The notes beneath the pieces are model-generated. The model ran no database searches and had not been told where the DNA came from. It saw nothing but the letters and a program-made list of their open reading frames with translations. Positions 37,560-49,500 of a stretch of DNA of 64,000 bases are shown here, in pieces. The stretch spans positions 29,074,745 to 29,138,744 of the forward strand of contig CM075102.1 in NCBI GenBank assembly GCA_037576195.1, in the 5' to 3' direction. Position 1 is the first letter of the stretch; each line of letters starts with the position of its first letter. The stretch is from Phytoseiulus persimilis. Lineage: Eukaryota > Arthropoda > Arachnida > Mesostigmata > Phytoseiidae. The position numbers and the translations under genes are program-made.

Positions 37560-38975
37560 CTATCGCAAGAGCTGATGAGCGATCACAAACGGAGCTGGTG
37601 CAGCAGAGCCTCCAGAACCGAATTTTCCAAGTTCAGAGTCGGAGTCTGCTCCAGAGGAAGATTTCAAAGCTCGAACACGGCGAATGGTTGTGGAGCGGGC
37701 TGAAATGAATTTAAGTACTTTGCTTAGTGGAAACCTTTGAGCTGGGCCAGCAGCCTCGGCGGGAGTGTAGGTTCCCAGTGGGATCCAATTTCGACGACTT
37801 AACCCCACCCAGCAAGCCCCGGGGATGTAAGATTAACATGGCGAACTACCGAAAGTCTTTCAGAACCGAGTTCTGTGCTCGCTGCGTCTCGTCAGTGCCC
37901 GACACGTAGCGCGATTCCAACGGAGAATCCCGGGATGAGATTCTCGTGAAAAACATCGTAAGTGACCGCGTCACACTGCAGCAGGCCTTTCGGCCATAAG
38001 CGCAACTGCCCATCGCCCACAAGGATACATTCATCGCAGAACGCGGGGGGGACCGAGAGACGATTTCTTCTTCCAACTGCGGGAAAGCGTAGCAATTGTG
38101 TTAAATGGATTTAAATTTGTAGCAAAGCAAGAGATACGACTTCCTTTCTCCCTTCTCTCCCCCGTCGCCGTCGGTATTCGACATCAGGAATGGCGGCAAA
38201 GAATTCGCTCCGTGGCAATCAATATATTCCCTCCGTTTCTCAAACCGAAACGAATTCCACGGCCCACGCGAAAAGGGCAGCGATATTGTTAAGGGAGCTG
38301 GGCTCGGCTACAGTTCTGTCCGTTACGGTCGTCGAATCGAGAAGACAGGCGAAAACTTGTCATACCTGATGATCGGACAGTTCGGCGCATTCAGCGTGAC
38401 TGGATGCGGGAAGCGAATCTCGCTGAGCTCCCCGACGGTTTCGGTTGAGCTTTCATATCCCATTGGCACGCTGGCGTTTTATGGAAAACGACGTCGTGTC
38501 AACGCGAATGGGTCGTATCACAAATTAGATGGGCGGAGAAAGTTGTCATCACCAACGTCGTTAACGCGTTACGCTACGATGTGCATCTTGGAATTTCTTC
38601 CAGAATATTCGCAATTGAGTCCAACTCGACGGTAAGATTCTCAGCTGATGCTACGCCGTTCGGATGATTCTCCTGTCGGAAATGAGGAAAGGTATCCAAA
38701 TCCGATCTGAAACCGTCGGTTGAAAGCCGATGCATCGGAGAAACGCGGGACAAAGATCCCGAACGTTGCCCCTCACTGAGTTTCGGTCACATCGGCCCCT
38801 CGCTTGGCAGCGAAAGAATAGAGCACGATGGAATTCCGCGACACCTCCAGCGAACAAGTATCTCAGAGGTTCTTGGCGGGGATTTGTTGATCGCGCAACA
38901 TCCACGGCTTTATGATGAGCTTCGAAGTTGTGAGTCGATGAGTTTTGTGATACGTCATCAATCGACCAGCCCATG
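37560..38975 (-). CDS. Candidate multi-exon gene, product unassigned
   Basis: Several open stretches on the minus strand have compatible splice signals, read from high to low coordinates. One open frame starts at about 38974 (MGWSIDDVSQNSS) and ends at a GTGAGG donor near 38776. The next (ENHPNGVASAENL) follows CCGACAG near 38673. A third (VPMGYESSTETVGELS) follows CGCCAG near 38467. A fourth, near 38085-37890, contains FCDECILVGDGQLRLW. A terminal one at 37699-37560, after ATTTCAG, ends APFVIAHQLLR. The cysteine and GDG spacing of the fourth faintly recalls a CUB domain, but that is a guess. Not all junction phases close and the 5' end is unknown. I regard an expressed gene here as possible, not shown. 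Confidence 0.27.
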
Positions 38976-39210
38976 ACCGCCGTCGAAGCCTATGAAAACG
39001 ATGCTCTAAGAACCTAGCAGCGTTGCAGAGTTGTGGCTGCTTGCAACGCGTCCCTCAGAGCGTCGGAGGATGCTTTCTCGTGTTTTACAACGAGGCCTTT
39101 CATGTTGAACACGCCGCCCGGCTCCAGTGGAATTGCACCGCTAATGGCCGGCCATCGGAGAAAGCAAAAAGTGTCCTAAACAATTGAGCGAAGAGAGCTA
39201 GTGAAGAGAA

Positions 39211-39230
39211 AAGGAAGGAAGGAAGGAAGC
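39211..39230. repeat. GGAA microsatellite
   Basis: About four to five GGAA units within noncoding sequence. Confidence 0.75.
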
Positions 39231-41462
39231 CGAGAGAAGAGGGTGAACCAATCTTTGCGATGGACAGAAGTGGATTCCCTCGAGGAGTGAAAGCTCGTAC
39301 AAGCGTGAAGAGCTACGAGCCGAGAGGAAGGAGGAGGACTCTCTTACTCCGTCACGGGCGCATCAAATGAGACTGAGCTTTGACCACCGGAATGGCTGTT
39401 GCCGATTGATTCCAACGCTCGAAAGCAGCAACAGATTCGAACCGAAAAACTTCTGCCGTCAGGGTAGGATCCGATGCTGTGACAACGGCTCGGCGCGGTG
39501 TCCACGAATGCGCTCAAACGTGTGTATAGCGATGTCATTGAGGCGTGGAGACACAAACTCCTAGGCTGAATCTCATTCTCGAGCTCATTAGCTCTTGCGA
39601 GCGAAGCTGAGCCAAGAACGGACGGCAGGGAATCTGATGAGAGGTCGAGTTGCGCGCTAGCTGAAACCGTTTCTGTGTCAGCTGTCGATATCTGACAGCA
39701 CCTGGTTTCGGGCTCTCGACAGATTGGGTCGACTCCAGGGAATGCAGTTTACAGTGGATTGCATGATGCCCTCTGTTATTCTCAGAATCGACGACCACAA
39801 ACTCGGCCACTGACATCGTCAGTGTTACCTTCGCGTTGGGCCGTATCAAACCCGATGACGTTTCTCTCATGAGCGGATGTAGCCGCCGAGTGAGAGAGTG
39901 GAGCCGAGAGCCTGAGCCGCCCACACCTTTTTGAGTGACTCTCAAAGACGTTGACCTCAGCGCAGCCGAACCCGAATGCGCGAGACAGAACCAACGCAAC
40001 ATTCGATCGGAACACACCCCACCCAAGCAGTTGGAGACGAGAAAACCAGGCCCGCCAGCATAAAATCCTTCCCCGAAAAGCCCTCCTCTCCTTGGAAAAT
40101 CTGAAAACCGCCCGATAGCCACAACGGAGCGACAGAATGACTCCTGTGCGCGGAAACACATTCACAGCATTAGCCTTTTGACAGATCTCTGCTGAAACTT
40201 TCGCCGTCACACACGTCTCGGCGAGTCCGAGCTTGGCCGAACTGAGTCTGGAGCTTCCTTGCCCAAAAACTGTGTGATAGAGTCGTCGTGTTCAGGAGTA
40301 ACCGTTTCCGCCGTTGGTAGCTGGGGCCCCGATTTTCGCTAAACCGTCCGCAATGTTCCGGGAATACCGATCAGAGCTAGCATCGACCAGGATCTGACCC
40401 GAAAAAGGCGCTTTCGCGCCCCGAACTCAAGGCTAGTTTCTCGAATCGCGCCAGACTCCATCATGTAAGTCCTCGCTCAGCTGCTTTCTGTCAAACATAC
40501 CCCGCCTGTTCCCGTTGTCTGCACCAATGTGCCGATGTAGGGAGCAGGTCCAAGAGTCGCAACGGATCAGATCGCTCATCCACATTCAATTCGGATATTT
40601 TGAAGAGCTTTCGATCGGAAGAGTCTTTCGTATTTTCCGGCGTGAGCTGTCAAGCGATAATCTCATCAATGTTGCCTGTCGTTACATAACTAAGCCTCCG
40701 CTTCAGCGTCGCATTCTCCCGTACGGAGCTCACACTTTCACTGTTGCGAAGCACTGATCAGACGTGAGCCGATTATTCAGCGAGAAGGTGAAAATTTATT
40801 GCGTTCGTTTCATCTTCGCACAGGGAGGCCACAAGACGCTCACCTCTTGGAATAAGCCACGGCATTCTGACGGCACGACTCTGTTCAAGCGTTGTCACCT
40901 TCTTCCTCGCCAGTATCTCGTTTAGCGCAGGTCAGTCCGAAGGAAAGGCTTGCATGATTCGTTTTTCCGGATTATTGGATTGCCGATCCAGTATTCGTTC
41001 AGGAGGATGGTGACATCGACGCGTGATGATTCACGAAGAATCAACTGCTCATGAATAATCATACGGGTTCGGGGAATTCGGGTTTCGGGTTCATTCAAAG
41101 TTTTAAATACAAGAGCGACAATTCAAATTTATCCCCATGTGAGAACATTGCGCGGCCACATTGGTGTCGGATGTTCTGCTGAGGCTGAGGCCGAGACATG
41201 TTCGATCTACAGTGATCCCGCAGGAATGTTTTTTGCCGTAGTCTGCGTACAGCTCCCGGTCTCCCCGTTTTTCGACCGTTATGCTTCCGTCGCCCATTCT
41301 CACGAGACCGAAACCGCATTCTTCTCCCGATCGACAGCAGATCACTCGCTCGCATACCACGGAAGCAGGGAGAATATAGTTCATTCCTATGACTCTCCTC
41401 GATCAAATCTGAGAAAATCTACGCTTTCCCGTTGGGGAAATGCTGAAAACTGCCAATTCAGA

Positions 41463-44298
41463 ATGAAAGCTGTTTCCTCGAGGGCTGTTTCTGTCTTCTT
41501 GTCATTACGCTCGATGGCCCGAAGAGCTGAGGGTACATTGAGAAGAAATAAACACGCTCGTCAAGGAGCGAAATGCGAGAAATACTTTTGAAAGCAACCC
41601 TATAGACCGTCGTGTTCCGACCGGAATCCGGAACATTTACTGAGAAGCTGTTGGAAAATGTTCCGACACGTTTCGTCGATAGTCTGGATTAATCTTCTGC
41701 AGTGAAAATACATCCGCAGTTGAACGCGTCGGCTGGAACTCATTTCCGATTTGAAAGGCACCCCCAGTAGGAAGCCGGTCGCTTCCACATCGATGCGACG
41801 CTAATATGAGAAACTCGATGCTGCGCTAATTGAGATAAATTCCCTAATTTCCTTCCAGAACTGGTGAAGCCAGCTCGAGCAGCGAATGGAGCGGCCAACC
41901 CCGAAGCCTTCATGCATCCGGTGAGCTGTCACCTTTACCCACTGACCCCTGAAACGGTCCAGCATTCATGAGAGAATGCGCATGCCGGGAAGGAATGGGT
42001 TTCCCCGCAAAACTGCGTTCCATTTCCAGTATAACCGGAATTGAAATATCGTATTTCTCGCGGAGAGTATCTTGCTGATTCGGAACATTGCATGTGCACA
42101 CAGATTTCGATGATCACTTATTACGGATATCCTGCCGAGCTCCACCAGGTTGAGACTGCCGACGGTCATCTATTGGAAATCCATCGGATCCCTGGGCGCA
42201 AGGGCAACCAGTCAGTGCCTGTGATACTTCAACACGGCGTGGCTTCATCGTCAGCTGACTTCGTGGCCAACAAACCTCCGAACAATCTCGGCAAGTTTGG
42301 ATCCACCTGTCGTTCACTGGCCGCCGGTCTCTGGCTGCTTCTCTTCTGGTTGTCCAGCAATTCTCTCGATCTTCGTGAGAATTTTCAACGACTATCTCGA
42401 ACGACTGTTTCCGTTCGCTGAAATCGGGTGGCGTGCCGGGTTCTTCCTCAGATCTTTGATCGACGGTATTATAACCCCCACGAATATCGTGTCGCGCGCC
42501 CGGAGTCATACAAACTATAAGCACAGTAAAGTCAGGTACGACTCGTCCACTTTCAGCATGCTTGCTCTGGGACAACGGATATGACGTTTGGATGTCAAAC
42601 AGCCGAGGGAATCGTTACGCTTCATTCCATACCCGATACGATCGCGAAGATCCTCGAGTTTGGAATTTCAGGTGACAATAACTTTGGATAATATTGAAAT
42701 CGGTGCTCATTTTATTGTGAAGAATTCTGTTCTGGACGTTTCCTATCCGACAGTTTCGATGAAATGGCCAAATATGATCTCCCTGCTGTTTTCTCCCACG
42801 TGAGACGTAGCTCGGGTTTTACTCGGGTCCACTATATAGGACACTCTCAAGGAACTCAATCCTTATTCGCGCTGCTCTCCATCCAACCGGAATTCGGTAA
42901 CAATGTAGGTCCGCTCTCTTTGGGCAATTCCCTGAGTTTATGTCGTTGTCTCTTGGGAGTTCGTCGAAACATCCGCCGCGGGCCTCAAACAGACAGTTCC
43001 GTTTTCCAGATTCGCTTGTTCACTGCCATGGCACCGGTAGCAGCAGTTCGGCATGTTACGACACCGTTCATCAGAATGAGGAAAATGTTCCCACTGATAA
43101 GGCTGATGAGCCGAAACGGTCACATTCAGGCTTGGAACCCGCGCTTGAATCCCAAACTGGCTCGGCTTTGCCAACGCAGTCAAATGTCCCAGCACGTCTG
43201 CTCATATACCACTGATTTGATCTACAGACCCAACAGAAAGCAACAGGATAGGGTGAGTACCGTTTTCACATGACACGATGCGCCCCAGGCATGCTTGCCA
43301 GGCCTTGAATCAGGTCCTTTTTAGATCCCGCCGCATACTCTCGGTTATCGCTGTCATCAGATAATTCGGAAATAATTTCGTAGCTTTGAAGACAGCTTGA
43401 AATCGCCACGGGTTTGGGGTATTCTGCTCTGGGTTCGTTAAACAATCTGGAACCATTCGGAACCATTCTTGAGTCAACGGCACGTTTTAACTCGGAGCTC
43501 TCTTTTTCGGCTCTCGCCGGTCGTGTCGAGACACCAGCCATCAGAGGTTTGAGTTTTCCGGAACGATCTCAATTATCTTCTGCCGACAGAGCCGCGCTGA
43601 CGTCTACTTCTCTCATTATCCGATGGATACTTCGGTCAAAAACGGTGACCATCTCTTGCAACTAGTCGATAGCGGGGGCTTTGCCATGTTCGACAACGGC
43701 CCGGAAGGAAATCTCAAAAAATACGGTGTGGTGAGTAAGAACATACGGATCGAGCTCGGGATGACCACAGAACCATATTGACGATGGAACTGTTGAAAAA
43801 AATTGTTGTTCGTTTTGCAGCCTTACGCTCCTCAATACCCGCTGCGCAGAATCCGAGACGTTCGAATAGCGTTGATGTTCGCTCAGAACGACAATCTCGT
43901 GGAGATCGAGGACGCCAAGTTCCTCTTGCACAATTTGCGACCTGATGTCTTGTACGATGTAGGTTGCTATACTACGCGAACTTTTCCAAGTACCAACTGT
44001 CCGGCCATCGGTGTTCCCTGCGCCAGGCGTCTAAAGGAACTGGCTCCAGTCTCGGAATCAGCATGACGACTTCGAACTTTTCGTATTCTCAATCTCTGCG
44101 CTATTTCAGGTTTACACGGTGCCAAAAGATCCCGAATTCACTCACGTAGACTTTCTGTGGGGGACTCGGGCCCGAGAGGTTTTATGGAACCGAATCCTCA
44201 AGAACATGATCGACGTCGATAACGTGGAGAGTGCTGTCAGAGTGTTCGATGACGACGTCGCCCCTTCTGTGCCTGGAGGCTTCAGCCACATCACGTAA
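41463..44298 (+). CDS. Acid lipase, lysosomal/gastric (LIPA) family
   Basis: Hydrolyses cholesteryl or glyceride esters in family members, acting in lysosome or gut lumen; the exact substrate here is unknown. Nine exons: 41463-41532, 41859-41920, 42104-42290, 42557-42671, 42754-42904, 43010-43252, 43590-43730, 43821-43958, 44110-44298, giving 1,296 nt or 431 aa with all phases closing. Signal peptide MKAVSSRAVSVFLSL. The ITYYGYPAE motif near 48-56 is the family's N-terminal signature. QHG, then DFVANKP and GYDVWMSNSRGNRY, follow. The nucleophile elbow is GHSQG with Ser176; the other triad residues are Asp347 (AQND) and His381 (FTHVDFLWG). Length slightly exceeds the usual about 400 because of an acidic C-terminal extension. 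Intron 3 uses a GC donor (CTCG then GCAAGT). The first exon is the least certain, chosen because it alone supplies a signal peptide in the right phase. Confidence 0.88.
42905..43009 (+). other. 105-nt stopless in-frame intron of the lipase gene
   Basis: Starts GTAGGT and ends TTTTCCAG, is a multiple of three and has no stop, so an ORF reads across it. Its 35 codons interrupt a conserved stretch: ...PEFGNN joins directly to IRLFTAMAPVAAV, as in other family members. Confidence 0.75.
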
Positions 44299-44815
44299 TG
44301 AGGATCCGATTGGAGCTGGCATTAAGTCCGATCAGAGTTTCGAAAGGACGTAAGAGAGAGAGCTCTTTGCTGTTCGGGAAGCTCTAGTCAATGACATGGA
44401 TTGTGGAGAACACTCCAGGCCTTGTCTGATCCTTGTCGCTCGAGTCCCTGTTCTCGAATTCCATGATCTTTGTATAAATGTTGGCTCGCTCCTGACGTAG
44501 AGGAAAAAATTCATAAAGCTCGGATCAACCCCGGTCGGAGTCTGTATTTGCGGCTGGCACAGTATGATAAGGGTATGGGATCCGAGGGGAATGAAAGTCT
44601 GTTTTGCTAGGGTACGCCAAATGGTTGGAGGGGAAAGTGGCTTGGAGGGGAACGAATCAAGGGCCCGGGAACGCTAACACGGCCTGAGGAGGAAGTTAGA
44701 GAAGTAGAAGCAATTGGGTTTATACGGCGCGGCAGCCGCAGCTACGGCGGCGGTAGCGGGCAACAGCAGTACGAGTATTATATGGTCATTGGGGAAATCT
44801 TTTACTCTTTTACAG

Positions 44816-44996
44816 CCTCAACCCGGCTGACTGGATGCGTAGCCCGTCGAATGACTACTTGGTTGAGAATCAGACAAACGAGCGAGAGCTTAACCAGATT
44901 TATGGAAAGCTTTTCAAACTACGTAAAAGTGGATTACACGGGGAAAAAGAACCCACAGAGCTCGGCGAACGGAAGGAACGCCGCGGTGGAGCTTGA
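44816..44996 (+). CDS. Possible terminal exon, product unknown
   Basis: After TCTTTTACAG the frame CTC-AAC-CCG reads LNPADWMRSPSNDYL for 60 codons to a TGA. It is hydrophilic, with a charged KEPTELGERKERR end. No upstream exon in phase 2 and no poly(A) signal were found, and it lies 500 nt past the lipase stop. Treat as a candidate only. Confidence 0.2.
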
Positions 44997-45071
44997 CCAC
45001 TCTGAGAGCAGCTTTTCACGGGAATTAGCGACTCAAACTAGCTCGGAAAACTTCTCCCGCACTACACACTA

Positions 45072-45235
45072 GAATCCGTATCTGGGCCGGATTCGGATGA
45101 ATAGCCGTGGAATTTGAATCCTCGCACACAGGTCCATCAAAACCCGAATCCTGATCTGAATTAGAATCCGGCTCAGATTCGGATTCGAAGTTTGTAGGAT
45201 GGCATCGTTTGGATTCAAGAATTCGAATCACAATC
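45072..45235. repeat. Degenerate GGATTCGGAT-type repeats
   Basis: Words such as GAATCC, GGATTCGGAT and CCGAATCC recur on both strands through this stretch. They are short and scrambled, so a decayed minisatellite or local hairpin-forming sequence is the most that can be said. Confidence 0.35.
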
Positions 45236-46002
45236 ATGCCCACCATCGATGATGATTGGTGCCCGAGTCACAGTACAGCTCCTCCACTAATTCGAGGCCT
45301 CCCGATGCTTTGAGAAGGGAGCAATAGACTGTCAAGGACTGTTAATCAGATAGCTTCGAGGCCCGGGGGAGAATCACCGATTTCGGACAACGCGAATTTC
45401 GTCGACAGCTTGCTTGCTGGAGCCGTGACCGCGTAAGCGGGATCACGAAAATCTGAAAAACAATTTTGGGCTTGGAACAGGAGGTCAGATATTCTGGCTA
45501 GCTGAAGAAGGATATAGTTCAAGTGACGATTCTGCTTGTGGACGGGAGCATCAGGAGACACAATACCATCGGCATGCCGAATGAAACTGGTTACACTGAT
45601 TGTTGACTACGACTTATTATGATTGACTCTGCTTGGCGTCTCTAGCGATGTCAGCGCTGATGCTTCTGGCACCCTTATGGGAAAAAGGTGAATGGATGAA
45701 CTTCATTTCTGAAGTTTCCACTAGGACGATTCCTCACCACCACTCGAACCGAGCGAAGATTTCCGTGATCAGAGCTCTAGATTCTCGCGGCTGGTGTTCG
45801 CCTAGATCTATCGCAAGACCACCCGATCAGCCCCATGTACGATGGGCACAGTCAAGTGGGACGAGCCCCTTCCTTAGGAACACGGGACGGGAGAAGAGAC
45901 ATCGCTCCAGAAGCGATTGAGTGCCCGAGCCCCGATTCTGGCTTTCGCCTGTAGCTGGAAGGTTCCAGAGATCAGCTTTTCGATAGTGGAGAGCTCAAAA
46001 CT

Positions 46003-46008
46003 TTTATT
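46003..46008 (-). terminator. Poly(A) signal
   Basis: AATAAA on the minus strand about 123 nt past the stop of the candidate exon at 46131-46241, which is what makes that exon more believable. Confidence 0.4.
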
Positions 46009-46130
46009 CACTCGAAAACGCACCAGCAACGTGAAACGAGTATTATGACTAGTGTTGAACATGCGTGATACTATGTAAGCCACAATATTCACGAGAGCTC
46101 GACCTTGCCTAGAGGGGGAGAGTGCAACCG

Positions 46131-46241
46131 TCACTCAACAGATCGGGCACATTGCTTGCGAGGCTGATATCCCTCGTATCCTTCGTTCCGGCACTGGGCT
46201 TCACAATACTTCCGCTCTAGGCCTGCGTCAAAGTAGCCGGC
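46131..46241 (-). CDS. Candidate terminal exon of a small cysteine-containing protein
   Basis: On the minus strand CACATCTTGCAG precedes 36 codons that begin AGYFDAGLERKYCEAQC and end in TGA. Cysteines are spaced C-x3-C-x13-C and an AATAAA follows at 46003-46008. The size and cysteines suggest the end of a secreted peptide or of an EGF- or CSalpha/beta-like module, but three cysteines in one exon decide nothing. The preceding exon, phase 0, was not found. Confidence 0.33.
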   Translation of the reverse strand, partial: AGYFDAGLERKYCEAQCRNEGYEGYQPRKQCARSVE

Positions 46242-46599
46242 CTGCAAGATGTGAATTCTTCCCGAGAAGAGAGCCCTCCAAGGAGGAGGGTCGCAGGATT
46301 TCCTCATTCTCCCTGGCCATGACGCTCTGCATTCGAATCGGTCCGACATCTTATTTACGGCTGAAAAGTGACAGCACCTCTCGAAACCGGCCCTAAAAAC
46401 TGCGAAACCGATCCGTTCGTTGAAATAAGAGGGAACGGCTGAGTGAGAGCAGTGAACGAAGATACCGAATAAGAGCGGGATTGTCCGTTTATGGGAACGA
46501 CGATTCGACGTGAAGCACAACAGCTCTGAAATGGTTGAACGCCCCTCGCTCCTGAATTTAAGATTGTTCCTGACGAGCAGCGGGAAGAAACTAAAAAAG

Positions 46600-49500
46600 G
46601 AAACTCATAAAAAAGGAATAAACCTCAATATCGCTTTGATGGTATTTCGGAATTGCTTCGAACTTCGTTGAGATCTCCCAGGAGTAAAGTTGTCGTTGTC
46701 GCTGCCGTCTTAAGGAAGGAGATGTGCCCTGGCGGGGCTGTGTGCAGGAGCCTGAAAGACTGGGAGACGGGAGAACTCTTGCTAAGAATTCAGAACATTT
46801 TCCGAGCTGTTAACTAAATCGAGAGAGATAGAGGGGAAGTGAGCCACGACGAAATAAGGGAGAGAGCTGAATTGCTCAGCCGAGTCACCGCTACTGGCGA
46901 GTGAGTCCTTGAGCCCGGAGCCGCCTGTCGCTCGCAGACGTACAGAGCGCTCGGTTCAGGCGCTGAAGCAACCCTACCCGCCACGGGGGACAGCTGCAGT
47001 CGACATGAGCTGAGACGTTAACTGTTCCGTAGGTATACAATCAGTTTCACGTTTTTCCGTGACAGGTATATGCCGATTCCGCTGATGGAACCGTTCGCAA
47101 ATCAAAGCAGTTCCATTTGGGCTCCGCATTCGATCTGAAACGAGACGGAGCAAGGAATGGATGTGGGCTTCTTTCTGAGGAGTTCGTTTCATTCCGAGAA
47201 GGAATTGAGTTTTTGTAGGAAGAGACCGAATCGTGCGGCCGGTACTCAGAGCTTTCCAGATCAAACGGTCGTAAGATCGCCCGGCATCGCTCGAGACATT
47301 GAGAACTCCAGATCACCATCGCCTCCGTCAAATGTCTGACTTAGAAGCGGGAAAAGACTCCACCCGATCGAGCGCTGAACTCCCGATCGTTTCTCGGCTC
47401 CATGTCAATATCTTCTTCGTCCTGGAAGTGCTGCGTGGAATCCGTCAGCAGCGCTGGAGGAGCACGCGAGAGGGAGACTGGTGAGCCTCGGAATATTTGG
47501 GGAGTCAATAAGAAAGAAAAATCTGAATTTTCGCTCGTCCGTGCATAAATCAGCCTCGGAGACGTTCGAAGCGAGGCTCTCGGTGTTCACAATAGGTGAC
47601 AGGGATATCCGCACGACCCGGGAGTTCTGCAGTCCGAATGCGACTGTAAATATTTTATGGTCCATCTTCCTCGATTGTCCGTACACTCTCTCTTCTCTCG
47701 TTTCTTCTACTCCCGCGATTGTCCCACTTCTTCGACACGCTCCCAACAACTCTTCATTTTGGCAATTGTCGGAGGTGGTTGGCGGAAGACAAAACGCTGG
47801 TCAATTCCAACTGATGAGATTGCATCCCGATGGACCGCGGAAGGCAACGAAATCGCCCGGTCAGAGTTATGGCATCTGGAGCAATTGCTGTTCACACTCT
47901 GCGTCTCACAAGCTCACCCTCATCCCAGAGAACATTTACACGAACGCGATGACGCTGTTTCGTATAGTGGGGCGCGCTCCCCGGAGAGAGATATCTTTTG
48001 GCATTTAATTTGCTCTCCCGCCGATTCCGTCTGAGGAGGAGACTGTGCAACGATGCTGCGGGTGACAGTTCTGACGTCGGAGTCAGCTACCCGATTGCGG
48101 ACACTTACAAGTTGCCATAAGGGCGATCCGGGGTGTTCGAGTGTCACATGCCAATGTTGGCGAAAGGAGAGCTGCGTGAGTAGCGAGAACCGAGCCGTTG
48201 AAGCAGCCGAATTTCATGGAGCATTCGACGATAGCGAAGCCCCTTGTTTTCCATCCAACGATTTGCGAGAAATGATTGTGAACAGCTGACAGGCTACACG
48301 CGGCGCGGCCGAATGAATGCAATCCTAGCATTGAGTGGGGTCATTGAAATCGCCATCCGCTGAGGCCGCTAAATTTCTCGGAGTCAGATCCTCGCTCATG
48401 GGTTCCTTAGATGCCAATGCACCGTCGCTATAACATGGCTCGATCGACTTCCATGAGTTCGAGATCCGGGAGTCATCTGCTGCGTCCACGCTCGGCAAGT
48501 CGTAGATTCCACTTGCCCCATAATTTCGATTCTAGCTACCTGCTCCGCACTCTCTCCAGGAAGACACAGATTGAACACAACGAACCCTGTATTTCTCGAT
48601 CCCCGACAGCTCTAGGCGGAGGAGGAGGGAATCCCAAAAGTCCGTCTAATTCTGAACGCCGCCAAGTACTTCTTCCACTGATTTTTCTGAAGTGAAAAGG
48701 TTGTTCTCTGCGGCTTCAATGCGCTCTGCTAGTACTTCGTCATTTATGTAACGAGTTTCGAGGCTTTGGTCCTCGAACATCGCTTGTGATAAACCGAGAA
48801 CACTTCGATTTTTTTCGATCGGATCACTAATTTATTCGATTTCGGCATCCGCTTGAACAATTTCAGATAGATTCCGAGACCAGCATGTGCACGCCCTCGG
48901 AAATTATCAGGAATGATCGTTTTTCTCGATGTCGAAAGACGCAGGAGTCAATTGTGTGGGGGAGTGGACGCCCATATGAGCTACTCTCGGACTGGATTCC
49001 GGGATAGGATAAATTGAATATGATCGGCGTGTTGGACGCTGTGCTGTGAATTCGTACCAGGTCTTAAGGTCTTGGGACGTGAATTCATATTGGACAGAAT
49101 GAAAGCAAATTGATGAGTAGGGAAAAATGGAATCTCGAGGCCATCTCAAACACTCTTGGTCTAGTGCTAGAGATCTAAGAGTTTTGGATAGAAATTCTGC
49201 ACTCCCCGCCTACATTAAAAACCTCGCCTAGCGCTCAGGCGAAGCGGAGAGCAGAAAGCGCGGGGGCAATCGAAGGACCCAGAGGGGATTTCAATGTATT
49301 GCTGCTGACATCGCTCCCTCGAGATAAACTGAGAAATCATGACCGGTTCGCAACTCACGTCACAAAGGACATCACGGAGAAGTTCTCCGATGCGTCAAAA
49401 ACGTCAACTGCGCTCATCAAGCTCAGATAGGAGGACACGGATAGCTACCCTGAGCTGGACGGGATGTATACAGGGAGCACTCGGATTTCCGAATAGAGTT

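Noticed and set aside
39535..40161. 208-codon minus-strand ORF
   Set aside because: Several frames over the same DNA read equally well, and no family or clean exon boundary singles this one out.
47481..48034. 175-codon plus ORF with an overlapping 125-codon plus ORF
   Set aside because: Mutually exclusive frames, no recognised domain, no splice or poly(A) context.
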